A stretch of 37,060 nt of DNA from DASYXW01 sp035934405 (GTDB lineage Bacteria; Acidobacteriota; Terriglobia; UBA7540), in NCBI GenBank assembly GCA_035934405.1, contig DASYXW010000068.1, forward strand, positions 1-37,060, read 5' to 3'. The position numbers were made by a program, and so were the translations under genes. Below the pieces are notes generated by a model. That model was not told where the DNA came from. It saw only the letters and a list, made by a program, of their open reading frames with translations, and searched no databases. Positions 15,606 through 22,512 of this stretch are shown piece by piece (the stretch's first letter is position 1; every line of letters starts with the position of its first letter).

Positions 15606-16313
15606 TCACATTTTGACGCGCTGGGCGCCCGAGGCGCGAATCTGGAACTTCGAGGACGGGATCGCCAAGTTCATTTTGATGTTGGTGTAGCGCGCGATGA
15701 GATAGTCGCCTCCAGCCTCGGAGAACTTCTGCTGGATGGGAAGCCAGGAACCCTCGCTGACCCAGATTTCGACTTTGGTGAGCTGGCTGGCAACGGCGGG
15801 GTCTTTCGGGGTCAGCTCGAGGACTGCGGCGGCTTCGCCCTGCAATTCCTCTTCGCTTTCGAGCCTCACGCCGTAGGACTTTTTCAGGTCCTCGGTTTCC
15901 GTGCCGAATCCCAGCAGGAGGAATTGCTGCACCAGCTCGCTGCGGCGCGCCAGGTCGTACTGCTCGATGCGATTGATTTTCGGCAGGTAGATTTCCGCCT
16001 TGTCCTTCTTGAACAGAATCACCTTGGGGTCCGGTTTCTGAAAATTGATGAGGATTTCGGGCCGGCGCGGATTACGGAGGAAAAACTGGCCGTATTCGGT
16101 GGATTGGTCGTTCACGAGAACGGTGACCGTGGTGTATTCCAGATTGGCAGTGACCGTCCGCAGGTGCTTCCCGGCGTCGTTCATGCGGGCCAGGACTTCG
16201 CCCAGGTCGCTCTTGCCTCGATGGAACCGGGGCGCGGCGAGCGCGGGAAGCAACCCGCCAAGCAAGAGAGCCGAGGTGAGAATCCATCTGCTTGGGAAAC
16301 CACCACGGCTCAT
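15606..16313 (-). CDS. LolA-like outer-membrane lipoprotein-sorting protein
   Basis: A 235-residue exported protein. The signal peptide is WILTSALLLGGLLPALA, then a mature domain with the alternating beta-strand pattern of the LolA/LolB half-barrel (NLEYTTVTVLVND, YGQFFLRNPRRPEILINF, KVEIWVSEGSWLPIQQKF). It should carry lipoproteins or another hydrophobic ligand through the periplasm. It is the last gene of a five-gene leftward cassette. Its ATG overlaps the stop of the preceding membrane protein gene (ATGA), and that junction carries a 17-bp direct repeat. Confidence 0.8.
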   Translation of the reverse strand: MSRGGFPSRWILTSALLLGGLLPALAAPRFHRGKSDLGEVLARMNDAGKHLRTVTANLEYTTVTVLVNDQSTEYGQFFLRNPRRPEILINFQKPDPKVILFKKDKAEIYLPKINRIEQYDLARRSELVQQFLLLGFGTETEDLKKSYGVRLESEEELQGEAAAVLELTPKDPAVASQLTKVEIWVSEGSWLPIQQKFSEAGGDYLIARYTNIKMNLAIPSSKFQIRASGAQRVKM

Positions 16314-16330
16314 TGGGAAACCACCACGGC
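16293..16330. repeat. Tandem direct repeat across two overlapping genes
   Basis: TGGGAAACCACCACGGC occurs at 16293-16309 and again at 16314-16330 (period 21 bp, i.e. in frame). The first copy encodes the N-terminus of the LolA-like protein, the second the C-terminus of the upstream membrane protein. Confidence 0.8.
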
Positions 16331-16771
16331 GTAACCCAGCACCACGTTGTTGCGGTCGACGACGGGCTCAAACGAATTCACGGTGATGGGCTTGTTCAAC
16401 CGCAGGCGGAGGATTTCGCGCGCCGCCTCTTCCGGTTTCATCGGCGCCAGGGACTCCACCAGCCGCGCGTCAATCAGGTAGTGCCAGCCGTCCTTGGCGT
16501 GGCCGACTTCGACGAATCCCTGGCGGTGGCGCAGGTCGGAAAGCTCGAGCGTCGGCCGGTCGTTGAACACGGCTCGCGGCGTGAGGAAAATGAAGGCCAG
16601 GATGACGGCGCAGATGATGTCGTATTGCCAGCTCCCGCGCTCGTAAGACCAGAAAACGGCGCGGCGGAAGAACAGACGGACCTTGGCCCAGGCTCCGTCG
16701 CCCGGGCGGGGCTCGGTTTCGCCCAGGAACTGGGGGGCGGCCTCAGGTTCAAGTTGGCGGCTCTCAGCCAT
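16310..16771 (-). CDS. Small single-pass membrane protein of the Lol-like cassette
   Basis: A 153-residue protein with one clear transmembrane segment (DIICAVILAFIFLTPRAVF, about 50-70). An acidic/Pro N-terminal cytoplasmic part precedes it and a soluble domain of about 85 residues follows. I do not recognise the family. Its place between the ABC ATPase and the LolA-like gene, with an ATGA overlap to the latter, suggests it works with the transporter, perhaps as an accessory or docking subunit. That role is inferred from position only. Confidence 0.75.
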   Translation of the reverse strand: MAESRQLEPEAAPQFLGETEPRPGDGAWAKVRLFFRRAVFWSYERGSWQYDIICAVILAFIFLTPRAVFNDRPTLELSDLRHRQGFVEVGHAKDGWHYLIDARLVESLAPMKPEEAAREILRLRLNKPITVNSFEPVVDRNNVVLGYAVVVSQ

Positions 16772-16814
16772 GTTTTCGCGTCCGCAAGAAAGCTAATGCG
16801 CCGCGCGGCGAAAA

Positions 16815-17486
16815 TCAACCGGAAACAATTCTGCCGTCGCGCATACGGATGATGCGGTCGGCGACCGCGGCCGCCTCGGGGTTGTGGGTGATCATCAGAA
16901 TCGTCTGGCGGAACGACCGGTTGAGGGTGCGCAGCATGTTAAGGGCGATCTGGGAGTTCTCGGTGTCGAGGTTGCCGGTGGGTTCGTCGGCCAGAAGAAT
17001 CTTGGGCTCGCAAATCACGGCGCGAGCGATGGCCACGCGCTGCTGTTCACCGCCCGACATGGCGTAAGGCCGATGCTTCAGTTTCCCCTCGATGCCCAGC
17101 AACTCCACCACCGCCTGAAAATGGTGAGGATTGAACCCGTTGCCCTGAATGTCCTGAGCGATGGCGATGTTGTCGCGCGCCGTGAGGGTGGGCAGCAGGT
17201 TGAAGCGCTGGAAGACGAACCCGATCGTGTGACGCCGGAACCGGGTGCGGTCGGCGTCGTTCATGGTCATGAAGTCGTTGCCGTCCACCAGCACGTGGCC
17301 GCTGCTGGGGGCGGTGAGACCTCCGAGAACATGGAGCAGCGTGGACTTGCCGCAGCCGGACGGGCCGACCACGGCGATGAACTCACCCTCCTGTACGACG
17401 AGATCCACCCCGCGGAGGGCCGGCACGTCCACCTTGCCCAGGCGGTAGACCTTCCTCAAATCCTCGGTGGCGATGATGGGTTCCAT
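16815..17486 (-). CDS. ABC transporter ATPase, LolD/MacB type
   Basis: A 223-residue nucleotide-binding protein. Walker A GPSGCGKST is at 41-49, the Q-loop is in FVFQRFNLLP, the signature MSGGEQQR at 143-150 and Walker B ILLADEP (D167, E168), with an H-loop in MITHNPEA. The LolD/MacB/FtsE subgroup is indicated by the DEPTGNLD motif and the compact size. The start at 17486 (MEPIIATEDL) is the family N-terminus; the open frame upstream merely reads through a 7-bp repeat array. It pairs with the FtsX-type permease gene immediately upstream. Confidence 0.93.
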   Translation of the reverse strand: MEPIIATEDLRKVYRLGKVDVPALRGVDLVVQEGEFIAVVGPSGCGKSTLLHVLGGLTAPSSGHVLVDGNDFMTMNDADRTRFRRHTIGFVFQRFNLLPTLTARDNIAIAQDIQGNGFNPHHFQAVVELLGIEGKLKHRPYAMSGGEQQRVAIARAVICEPKILLADEPTGNLDTENSQIALNMLRTLNRSFRQTILMITHNPEAAAVADRIIRMRDGRIVSG

Positions 17487-17493
17487 GGAGAAG

Positions 17494-17568
17494 CAGTTCT
17501 CAGTTGCCAGTTCTCGGTTGTCAGTTGTTGCCGCCGGTGCGCCATTGAGAACTGGCGACTGGCAACTG
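17494..17568. repeat. Inverted pair of 7-bp tandem arrays (5 + 3 units) filling a gene junction
   Basis: Left array 17494-17528: CAGTTCT, CAGTTGC, CAGTTCT, CGGTTGT, CAGTTGT. A 19-bp core follows. Right array 17548-17568: AGAACTG, GCGACTG, GCAACTG, the opposite orientation. It fills the whole gap between the permease stop (17570) and the ATPase ATG (17486). Confidence 0.85.
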
Positions 17569-17569
17569 G

Positions 17570-18658
17570 TCATTCATACGCCAGCGCGTCCACCGGATCG
17601 AGCTGGGCCGCTCGCAGCGCCGGATACGAAGCCCCAATCAGCGTGCCGACAAGGGCCAGAATCGCGGCCCGAAATCCCCATCCGAGGGTGAGTTCGACGG
17701 CGAGGGTTGGAAACGACGCCTCGATGAGCCTCCTGGCCAGCACCGTGCCCACGCAGCCCACGATGATGCCGACGGCGCAGAGCGCGCCCGCTTCCCGCAG
17801 AACGACCCCGATGATATAGGTCTTCGATGCGCCAAGCGATTTCAGAATGCCAATCTCACGCGTGCGCTCGGTGATCGTCGTGTACATCGAGAGAAAGATG
17901 ACGAGAAATCCGATGGTGACCGCCACGCCGATCAGGGCGGTGACGAAGGCCTGGAGCGCCGGCAGGTTGTTGGAAGTCATCAGCGACATGTATTCCTTGA
18001 TGGAGAGCACCTGGTAGGCCGGGATGAGGTGGTGAATGGCGTCGAGCGTGTCAGAGGTGTAAGCGGGCTCGGTGCAGCGGACGAAAAATATCGACGCTTT
18101 GTCATGCGCTCCGGCGAGATCCTGGGCGGTGGAGAGGGGGATGAACAGGCGCGACCCCTTGCCGTGCTCCACGATGCCGCTGACGCGGAATTCGTGACTC
18201 AGCAGCGTCAAAGTCTGCCCCACCTTGACGTGATTGGCACGCGCATACCAATCATCCACCAGCGCGTCGTCGGGTCCGGTCATGGGACCGCCGGCGTGAT
18301 ACACGAAACCGCCACCCACCCGGTCCCAGCTCGCCATGTCGATGCCCCAGATCAGGGCGATGCCGTTGGTCAGACTCGACTGAATCAGCACCGGGGTGAC
18401 CGCAAGCACATGGGGCACCTGCGCCAGGCGGTCGCCGACTTTCACCGGCACCGGAGCGGACGACAGACCGAGCATGAAGGAGGCATTGGGCGGTTGCACC
18501 ATGATGTCGGCGCCCACGCCCTCGACGCGCCGGGCGGTCTCGTTAAGCATGCCGCTGGTCATGCCGACGACCAGCATCACCATGGCCACTTCGATGGCGA
18601 CTGCCAGGATGCTGACCGTGGACCGCACCGGCCGGTGCAGCACGTTTTCCGCGATCAT
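17570..18658 (-). CDS. ABC permease, FtsX/LolC type
   Basis: A 362-residue permease with the LolC/MacB topology. One N-terminal transmembrane helix (VSILAVAIEVAMVMLVVGM) precedes a periplasmic domain of about 220 residues. Three C-terminal helices (about 245-355) follow, with the conserved RTREIGILKSLGAS coupling segment and a terminal DPVDALAYE. It likely homodimerises with the LolD-type ATPase. The ATG at 18658 is 1 nt after the stop of the lipoprotein gene, so the genes are coupled. As there is a single permease gene, a LolF-like homodimer rather than a LolCE heterodimer is the natural reading. Confidence 0.88.
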   Translation of the reverse strand: MIAENVLHRPVRSTVSILAVAIEVAMVMLVVGMTSGMLNETARRVEGVGADIMVQPPNASFMLGLSSAPVPVKVGDRLAQVPHVLAVTPVLIQSSLTNGIALIWGIDMASWDRVGGGFVYHAGGPMTGPDDALVDDWYARANHVKVGQTLTLLSHEFRVSGIVEHGKGSRLFIPLSTAQDLAGAHDKASIFFVRCTEPAYTSDTLDAIHHLIPAYQVLSIKEYMSLMTSNNLPALQAFVTALIGVAVTIGFLVIFLSMYTTITERTREIGILKSLGASKTYIIGVVLREAGALCAVGIIVGCVGTVLARRLIEASFPTLAVELTLGWGFRAAILALVGTLIGASYPALRAAQLDPVDALAYE

Positions 18659-18659
18659 C

Positions 18660-19577
18660 TTATTGACCAACCGGGCCCTCCGGATGCCGGACCGCGCCGA
18701 GTTCCACCAGTTCCGCTGCTGCAGGCTTCGGCAACTCGAACTTCTGCGGGGCAATGGGCTGGTTCAACGTTGCCTTCTCGATGTTGATCCCCAGGCGATA
18801 GTCCTCGATAGGCCGGCTGATTTCGATGCGCGCCGGATAGCGCGTACCCTGGAAGTCCCGATAGCCGGAATACTTCACATCTTCCACCACGACGCCGTCG
18901 GAATCATAGAGGTCGAGGCGGCTCAACTCCAGGCTCGAGCCCTCGAACCAGATCTTACGCTTGAGACTGAGCTCGTCGCCGTTGCCCGGTTGGAGCACAT
19001 ACACCGCGTAAGAGGGCTGACCGGCGTCTTCCTCCCGGTCCACAAAATACTTGTCGCGCGCCGGGTTGATCGGCGCCAGAACGAGCGCGTCCAGGACGTG
19101 CTGCGGCCGCAGGTTTTCGAGCGCGTTTTTCGCGGGCCGGGTTACGTCCATCTTGCCCACAATGAACTTCCCCTTGGGAGGAATCGAGAGCCTGAACTCC
19201 TTGCCGTCGGAAACCATATCGAACAATGTGGTCCGAACTACGGGCGCCTGGCCCACGATGCGAAGATGATCGGGCGATTGCAGCAGGATGAAGCCCTTCA
19301 CGTCGCGGTATTCCTTGATGACGCCGGAGTAGACCGAGCCTGCGGTGGGTTCGAGGTCCACGGTGGCGACCAGGGTACGGACCGCCTTGCTCTGCGCATC
19401 GATCCGGGTCACGAGATCGCTCGCTGAAGCCTGTTGGAGCGCTGCCGGCGCCACTGGGGCGGCGACCCGCGTGGTGCGTCGAACCGCGCAGCCCGAAACC
19501 GCGAGCAGCGTCGCGGCCACCGCCGCACACTTCCAGAGACTGGAGTTTGTCGAGTGAACGTCTTCGAGCAATCCCAA
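18660..19577 (-). CDS. Outer-membrane lipoprotein with LolB-/DUF4292-like domain
   Basis: A 305-residue lipoprotein with a hydrophobic leader and lipobox AVSGC, giving lipidated C30. The mature part shows a LolA/LolB-like antiparallel barrel pattern (TLVATVDLEPTAGSV, VKGFILLQSPDHLRIVGQAP, FRLSIPPKGKFIVG), typical of DUF4292/LolB-like acceptors. The start is TTG at 19577, or the TTG two codons later, which is better placed for the AGGAG site. It is the first gene of the cassette; the 184 bp upstream should hold the promoter. It would act as a lipoprotein receptor at the outer membrane if the cassette is Lol-like. Confidence 0.78.
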   Translation of the reverse strand: MGLLEDVHSTNSSLWKCAAVAATLLAVSGCAVRRTTRVAAPVAPAALQQASASDLVTRIDAQSKAVRTLVATVDLEPTAGSVYSGVIKEYRDVKGFILLQSPDHLRIVGQAPVVRTTLFDMVSDGKEFRLSIPPKGKFIVGKMDVTRPAKNALENLRPQHVLDALVLAPINPARDKYFVDREEDAGQPSYAVYVLQPGNGDELSLKRKIWFEGSSLELSRLDLYDSDGVVVEDVKYSGYRDFQGTRYPARIEISRPIEDYRLGINIEKATLNQPIAPQKFELPKPAAAELVELGAVRHPEGPVGQ

Positions 19578-19761
19578 CGCTCCTAATTTTAACAGGGCCG
19601 CAGCCGGAACGTCAAACCGTCGCCGTATCCGTGACGGAATCGCCTAAGTCGCGGAAAGGAAACCCTCATCGCCCCCTATTGAGATGCGGCGCCGCGCCGG
19701 GGGGTTCGGCAAACGCCGGAACCAGCGGCGGCGAGATAATCTCCGGATGCCTTCGAGCCGC

Positions 19762-20793
19762 TCAATATTCCGAGTTGGCAGACGCGGATCCCAACGGCAC
19801 CGTCAGGCTGCCGATCAGTTCACTCAGGTTCAGCCGCTTTCGGCGGCAGTAGTCGCGGATGCCTTCGGCCACGCGAAGAGCCGTCTCCGGAGCATAGAAA
19901 TTGGCCGTGCCCACCTGGACCGCCCGCGCGCCGGCGATGAGATACTCCAGGGCGTCCTCGGCGGTGGCGATACCGCCAAGGCCGATGACGGGGATCTTCA
20001 CGGACCGCGCTGCCTGGTAGACCATGCGCAGGGCGACGGGCTTGATGGCGGGGCCGGAAAGACCGGCGGTGACGTTCGAGACGCGCGGAGTGCGGGTCTC
20101 GACGTCAATCGCCATGCCGACGAACGTGTTGACGAGTGAAAGGGCGTCGGCGCCCGCGGATTCGGCGGCGCGCGCGAACTCGGTGATGTCGGTGACGTTC
20201 GGCGAGAGTTTTACCCAGAGCGGAAAGCGCGACGCCTTTTTGGACGCTGCCACTACTTCCTCAGTAAGACGAACGTCGCTGCCATAGACCATGCCGCCAC
20301 AATGAGTATTGGGGCAGGAGATGTTCAGCTCGTAGGCAGCGATGCCGTCACCCACGTTCAGCATCTCGATGCAGCGGACGTAGTCTTCCGTCGAGTATCC
20401 GAAAACATTCACCACGCAACGCGTCCGGAGAGTTCGCAGGAAGGGCAGCTTCTCTGCCAGGAACCGCTCGGCTCCGACGTTCTGCAAGCCGATGGCGTTC
20501 AGCATCCCGGACTCGGTCTCGTAAATACGCGGCGCAGGGTTTCCGGCCATAGGCTCGGCGGAAATGCCCTTCACCACGATGCCGCCGAGTTGATTAAGGT
20601 CGATGAGGTGGGCGAACTCCCGGCCGTAACCGAACGTGCCGCTCGCGGTGAGCACGGGGTTCTGGAAACGCACACCCGCGATTTCGACCGTGACGTCGGG
20701 AACAAAGGCGGGAGTCGGGAGTCGGGAGCCGGGAGCCGGGCCGCTCGCGTCTGCCCTGCGTCCACGGGTTCGCTTAGGTCTTTCGCTCGTCAC
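19762..20793 (-). CDS. pyrD: Dihydroorotate dehydrogenase B catalytic subunit
   Basis: A 343-residue class 1B dihydroorotate dehydrogenase. The FMN barrel starts at VEIAGVRFQNPVLTASGTFGYG. The catalytic cysteine (C160) is in NISCPNTHCGG, and the barrel continues through LSLVNTF, GLSGPAIKPVA and GLGGIATAEDALE to the C-terminus. It oxidises dihydroorotate to orotate in pyrimidine synthesis, passing electrons to PyrK. The apparent GTG start at 20793 gives a 30-residue N-terminal extension made almost entirely of 7-bp repeat arrays. No better start codon lies nearer the domain, so this odd leader seems to be translated. Confidence 0.93.
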   Translation of the reverse strand: MTSERPKRTRGRRADASGPAPGSRLPTPAFVPDVTVEIAGVRFQNPVLTASGTFGYGREFAHLIDLNQLGGIVVKGISAEPMAGNPAPRIYETESGMLNAIGLQNVGAERFLAEKLPFLRTLRTRCVVNVFGYSTEDYVRCIEMLNVGDGIAAYELNISCPNTHCGGMVYGSDVRLTEEVVAASKKASRFPLWVKLSPNVTDITEFARAAESAGADALSLVNTFVGMAIDVETRTPRVSNVTAGLSGPAIKPVALRMVYQAARSVKIPVIGLGGIATAEDALEYLIAGARAVQVGTANFYAPETALRVAEGIRDYCRRKRLNLSELIGSLTVPLGSASANSEY

Positions 20794-20816
20794 GTGTCAC
20801 TCGTCACTTGTCACTG
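20710..20816. repeat. Two 7-bp tandem arrays encoding the PyrD N-terminus
   Basis: First array 20710-20737: GGGAGTC twice, GGGAGCC twice. Second array 20789-20816: GTCAC recurs at 20789, 20796, 20803 and 20810, an exact 7-bp period (GTCACGT, GTCACTC, GTCACTT, GTCACTG). The two arrays differ in sequence. The second covers the pyrK stop and the pyrD start. Confidence 0.8.
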
Positions 20817-21677
20817 GATTACGTCTTGGGGCAGGCCTTCTCGTTCCCACACCACTCGATCCGCCCAGAACACCGGCCCTTCGGTGCACACGCGCTCATA
20901 AGCGCCGTGGCCCTCGCCCACCACGCGGATCGAGCAGCCCAGGCACACGCCGAGGGCGCAACCCATGCGATTTTCCATCGAAACGAGGCAAGGATGGCCG
21001 TATCGCCTGGCCAGTTCCACCGAAGCTTGCAGCATGGCCCACGGGCCGCACACCAACAACAGGAAGCGTTTGTCGCCGTACTTCTTCAAGTATTCTTCGA
21101 GCGGCCGGGTGACGTAGCCGTGATGCCCGCGCGAGCCGTCTTCGGTGGCCAGCACCGTGCCGCTTACATAGGGCTCGAAGTCCGGCACGCCGACCAGATC
21201 GTGCTTGGTGCGGCCTCCGAAAAACAGCCGCTGCGGGATTCCAGCCCCGGCAAGTTGTCTTGCGGGCAGCAGCAGCGCCGCGATGCCGATGCCGCCCGCG
21301 ACGTGCAGAACCTCGTCCGCCTGCCTCGCTTGCTCCAGGTACTCTTCTTCGAAAAAGCCGTGACCGAGCGGCGCGAGCAGTCCGACCTCGTCCGTCGGCT
21401 TCAGTTCGGACATCAGGCGCGTGCCGCGTCCGACCACTTTGTATAACAGTTGGATGATTTCCGGCTTTGCGCTGCGGCGCCCGTTTCCAGCTGCCCCCGG
21501 CACGTCGTAGATACTCATCGGCCGGCGCAGCAGCACGTCAGAACGGCCGAGCATGCGGACCATGGCGAACTGGCCGGGACGCGTTGCCTGCGCCTGACGC
21601 GGAGAATGGAGGCTCAAAAGAAAATGGCCGCCGGTGAGAGGTCGGTTTTCAACTACGGCCACGATGCGGTCATCCAT
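20811..21677 (-). CDS. pyrK: Dihydroorotate dehydrogenase B electron-transfer subunit
   Basis: A 288-residue FAD/2Fe-2S subunit. The FAD-binding motif RRPMSIYDV follows an N-terminal barrel. An NAD-binding domain includes HVAGGIGIAALL and LLLVCGPWAML. The 2Fe-2S ligands are in GCALGVCLGCSIRV plus RVCTEGP. It passes electrons from PyrD to NAD+. The start at 21677 (MDDRIVAVVEN) matches the family; a GTG one codon earlier is possible. The long open frame to 22154 is a read-through of the opposite frame of the hydrolase gene. It lies directly upstream of pyrD in the same operon. Confidence 0.93.
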   Translation of the reverse strand: MDDRIVAVVENRPLTGGHFLLSLHSPRQAQATRPGQFAMVRMLGRSDVLLRRPMSIYDVPGAAGNGRRSAKPEIIQLLYKVVGRGTRLMSELKPTDEVGLLAPLGHGFFEEEYLEQARQADEVLHVAGGIGIAALLLPARQLAGAGIPQRLFFGGRTKHDLVGVPDFEPYVSGTVLATEDGSRGHHGYVTRPLEEYLKKYGDKRFLLLVCGPWAMLQASVELARRYGHPCLVSMENRMGCALGVCLGCSIRVVGEGHGAYERVCTEGPVFWADRVVWEREGLPQDVIQ

Positions 21678-21733
21678 CACTCGGATGATAACAGAACGGT
21701 GTAGACTCCGCTGCTCGGGTCGAGGAAGCTTCT

Positions 21734-22423
21734 CTATAGATGTCTTTCGATCCACTTCCGGATGTGCGGAATCGACGTACGCGGGAAGCGGTGCGCCGAA
21801 TTGTAGAAGCGGAAGTCGAGCGAAGCGGCCCGTTCGGCGAGTTTGCGACGCGCTTCCAGGTTTTTTTCGCGCGAAAACCACGGGTCGTGCTTCGCGGCGA
21901 TGTGCAGCACGTGGGTGCGAGCCTTCTTGTAAAGCGCGCTCTCGTTCCAGTCGCCCGGCACCCCGCCGCAGACGGCGATGACGCCGCGAATCTCGCGCGG
22001 GTGGGTGAAGACAAAGCGGTAGTTGTAGGCGCAAGCCTGAGAGAACGCCAGCAGGAACACGCGGCGACGGTCGGCGCGGAACTTCGCCGCCGCAAGATGG
22101 ATCAAGGCGCGAATCTCTTTGTGGTGGCGGGTGACCGATTCCGCCATCTTCCAACTCGTGCCCCAGCCGAATCCCACGCGATAGGTCTTCGGGTCGGTGA
22201 GGTCGTTCGCGCCGTAATTGATGAAAAGTTGGTTGGGTCCCTGAAGCGAAATCACCACCATCTTGCCGTCCGCGATGCGGCGCGCGATGCGCATCATGGA
22301 GTCTTTATCGCCCTGGTAGCCGTGCAGCGCGATGAGCAGCGGCCAGCGCTTGCCGGCTGGCCTGGCAGGGGGAAGTTCGAGCTCGTAGTAACGGCGGAGA
22401 GTGCTGGTGATGAACTGTTCCAT
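21734..22423 (-). CDS. Alpha/beta hydrolase (esterase/phospholipase-like)
   Basis: A 229-residue hydrolase resembling the carboxylesterase/PHB-depolymerase-like group. The oxyanion segment is LLIALHGYQGDKDS, the nucleophile elbow VFLLAFSQACAYN (Ser in AFSQA), the acid AAKHDPWFS and the base NSAHRFP. The elbow is A-F-S-Q-A instead of the usual G-x-S-x-G, with both glycines replaced by alanine, which is tolerated in some families. No signal peptide, so cytoplasmic. It lies 56 bp upstream of pyrK on the same strand and may be co-transcribed. Confidence 0.8.
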   Translation of the reverse strand: MEQFITSTLRRYYELELPPARPAGKRWPLLIALHGYQGDKDSMMRIARRIADGKMVVISLQGPNQLFINYGANDLTDPKTYRVGFGWGTSWKMAESVTRHHKEIRALIHLAAAKFRADRRRVFLLAFSQACAYNYRFVFTHPREIRGVIAVCGGVPGDWNESALYKKARTHVLHIAAKHDPWFSREKNLEARRKLAERAASLDFRFYNSAHRFPRTSIPHIRKWIERHL

Positions 22424-22435
22424 CTTTTAATTCAG

Positions 22436-22499
22436 CCACAGAGTCACGGAGACCCGGAGGAAGCCAGGGCAATTTTTCTCTGCGTCTCCGTCTCTCCGT
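22436..22499. repeat. Inverted pair of 8-bp tandem arrays (3 + 3 units)
   Basis: Left array 22436-22459: CACAGAGT, CACGGAGA, CCCGGAGG. A 16-bp core follows. Right array 22476-22499: TCTCTGCG, TCTCCGTC, TCTCCGTG. It belongs to the widespread ccacagagacacagag family and resembles the copy at 31415-31504. It fills the gap between the hydrolase ATG (22423) and the oxidoreductase stop (22513). Confidence 0.85.
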
Positions 22500-22512
22500 G
22501 GCGAATTGCTGC

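Noticed and set aside
21678..22154. N-terminal extension of PyrK to 447 residues
   Set aside because: It is a wrong-frame reading of the alpha/beta hydrolase gene; PyrK begins at MDDRIVAVVEN.
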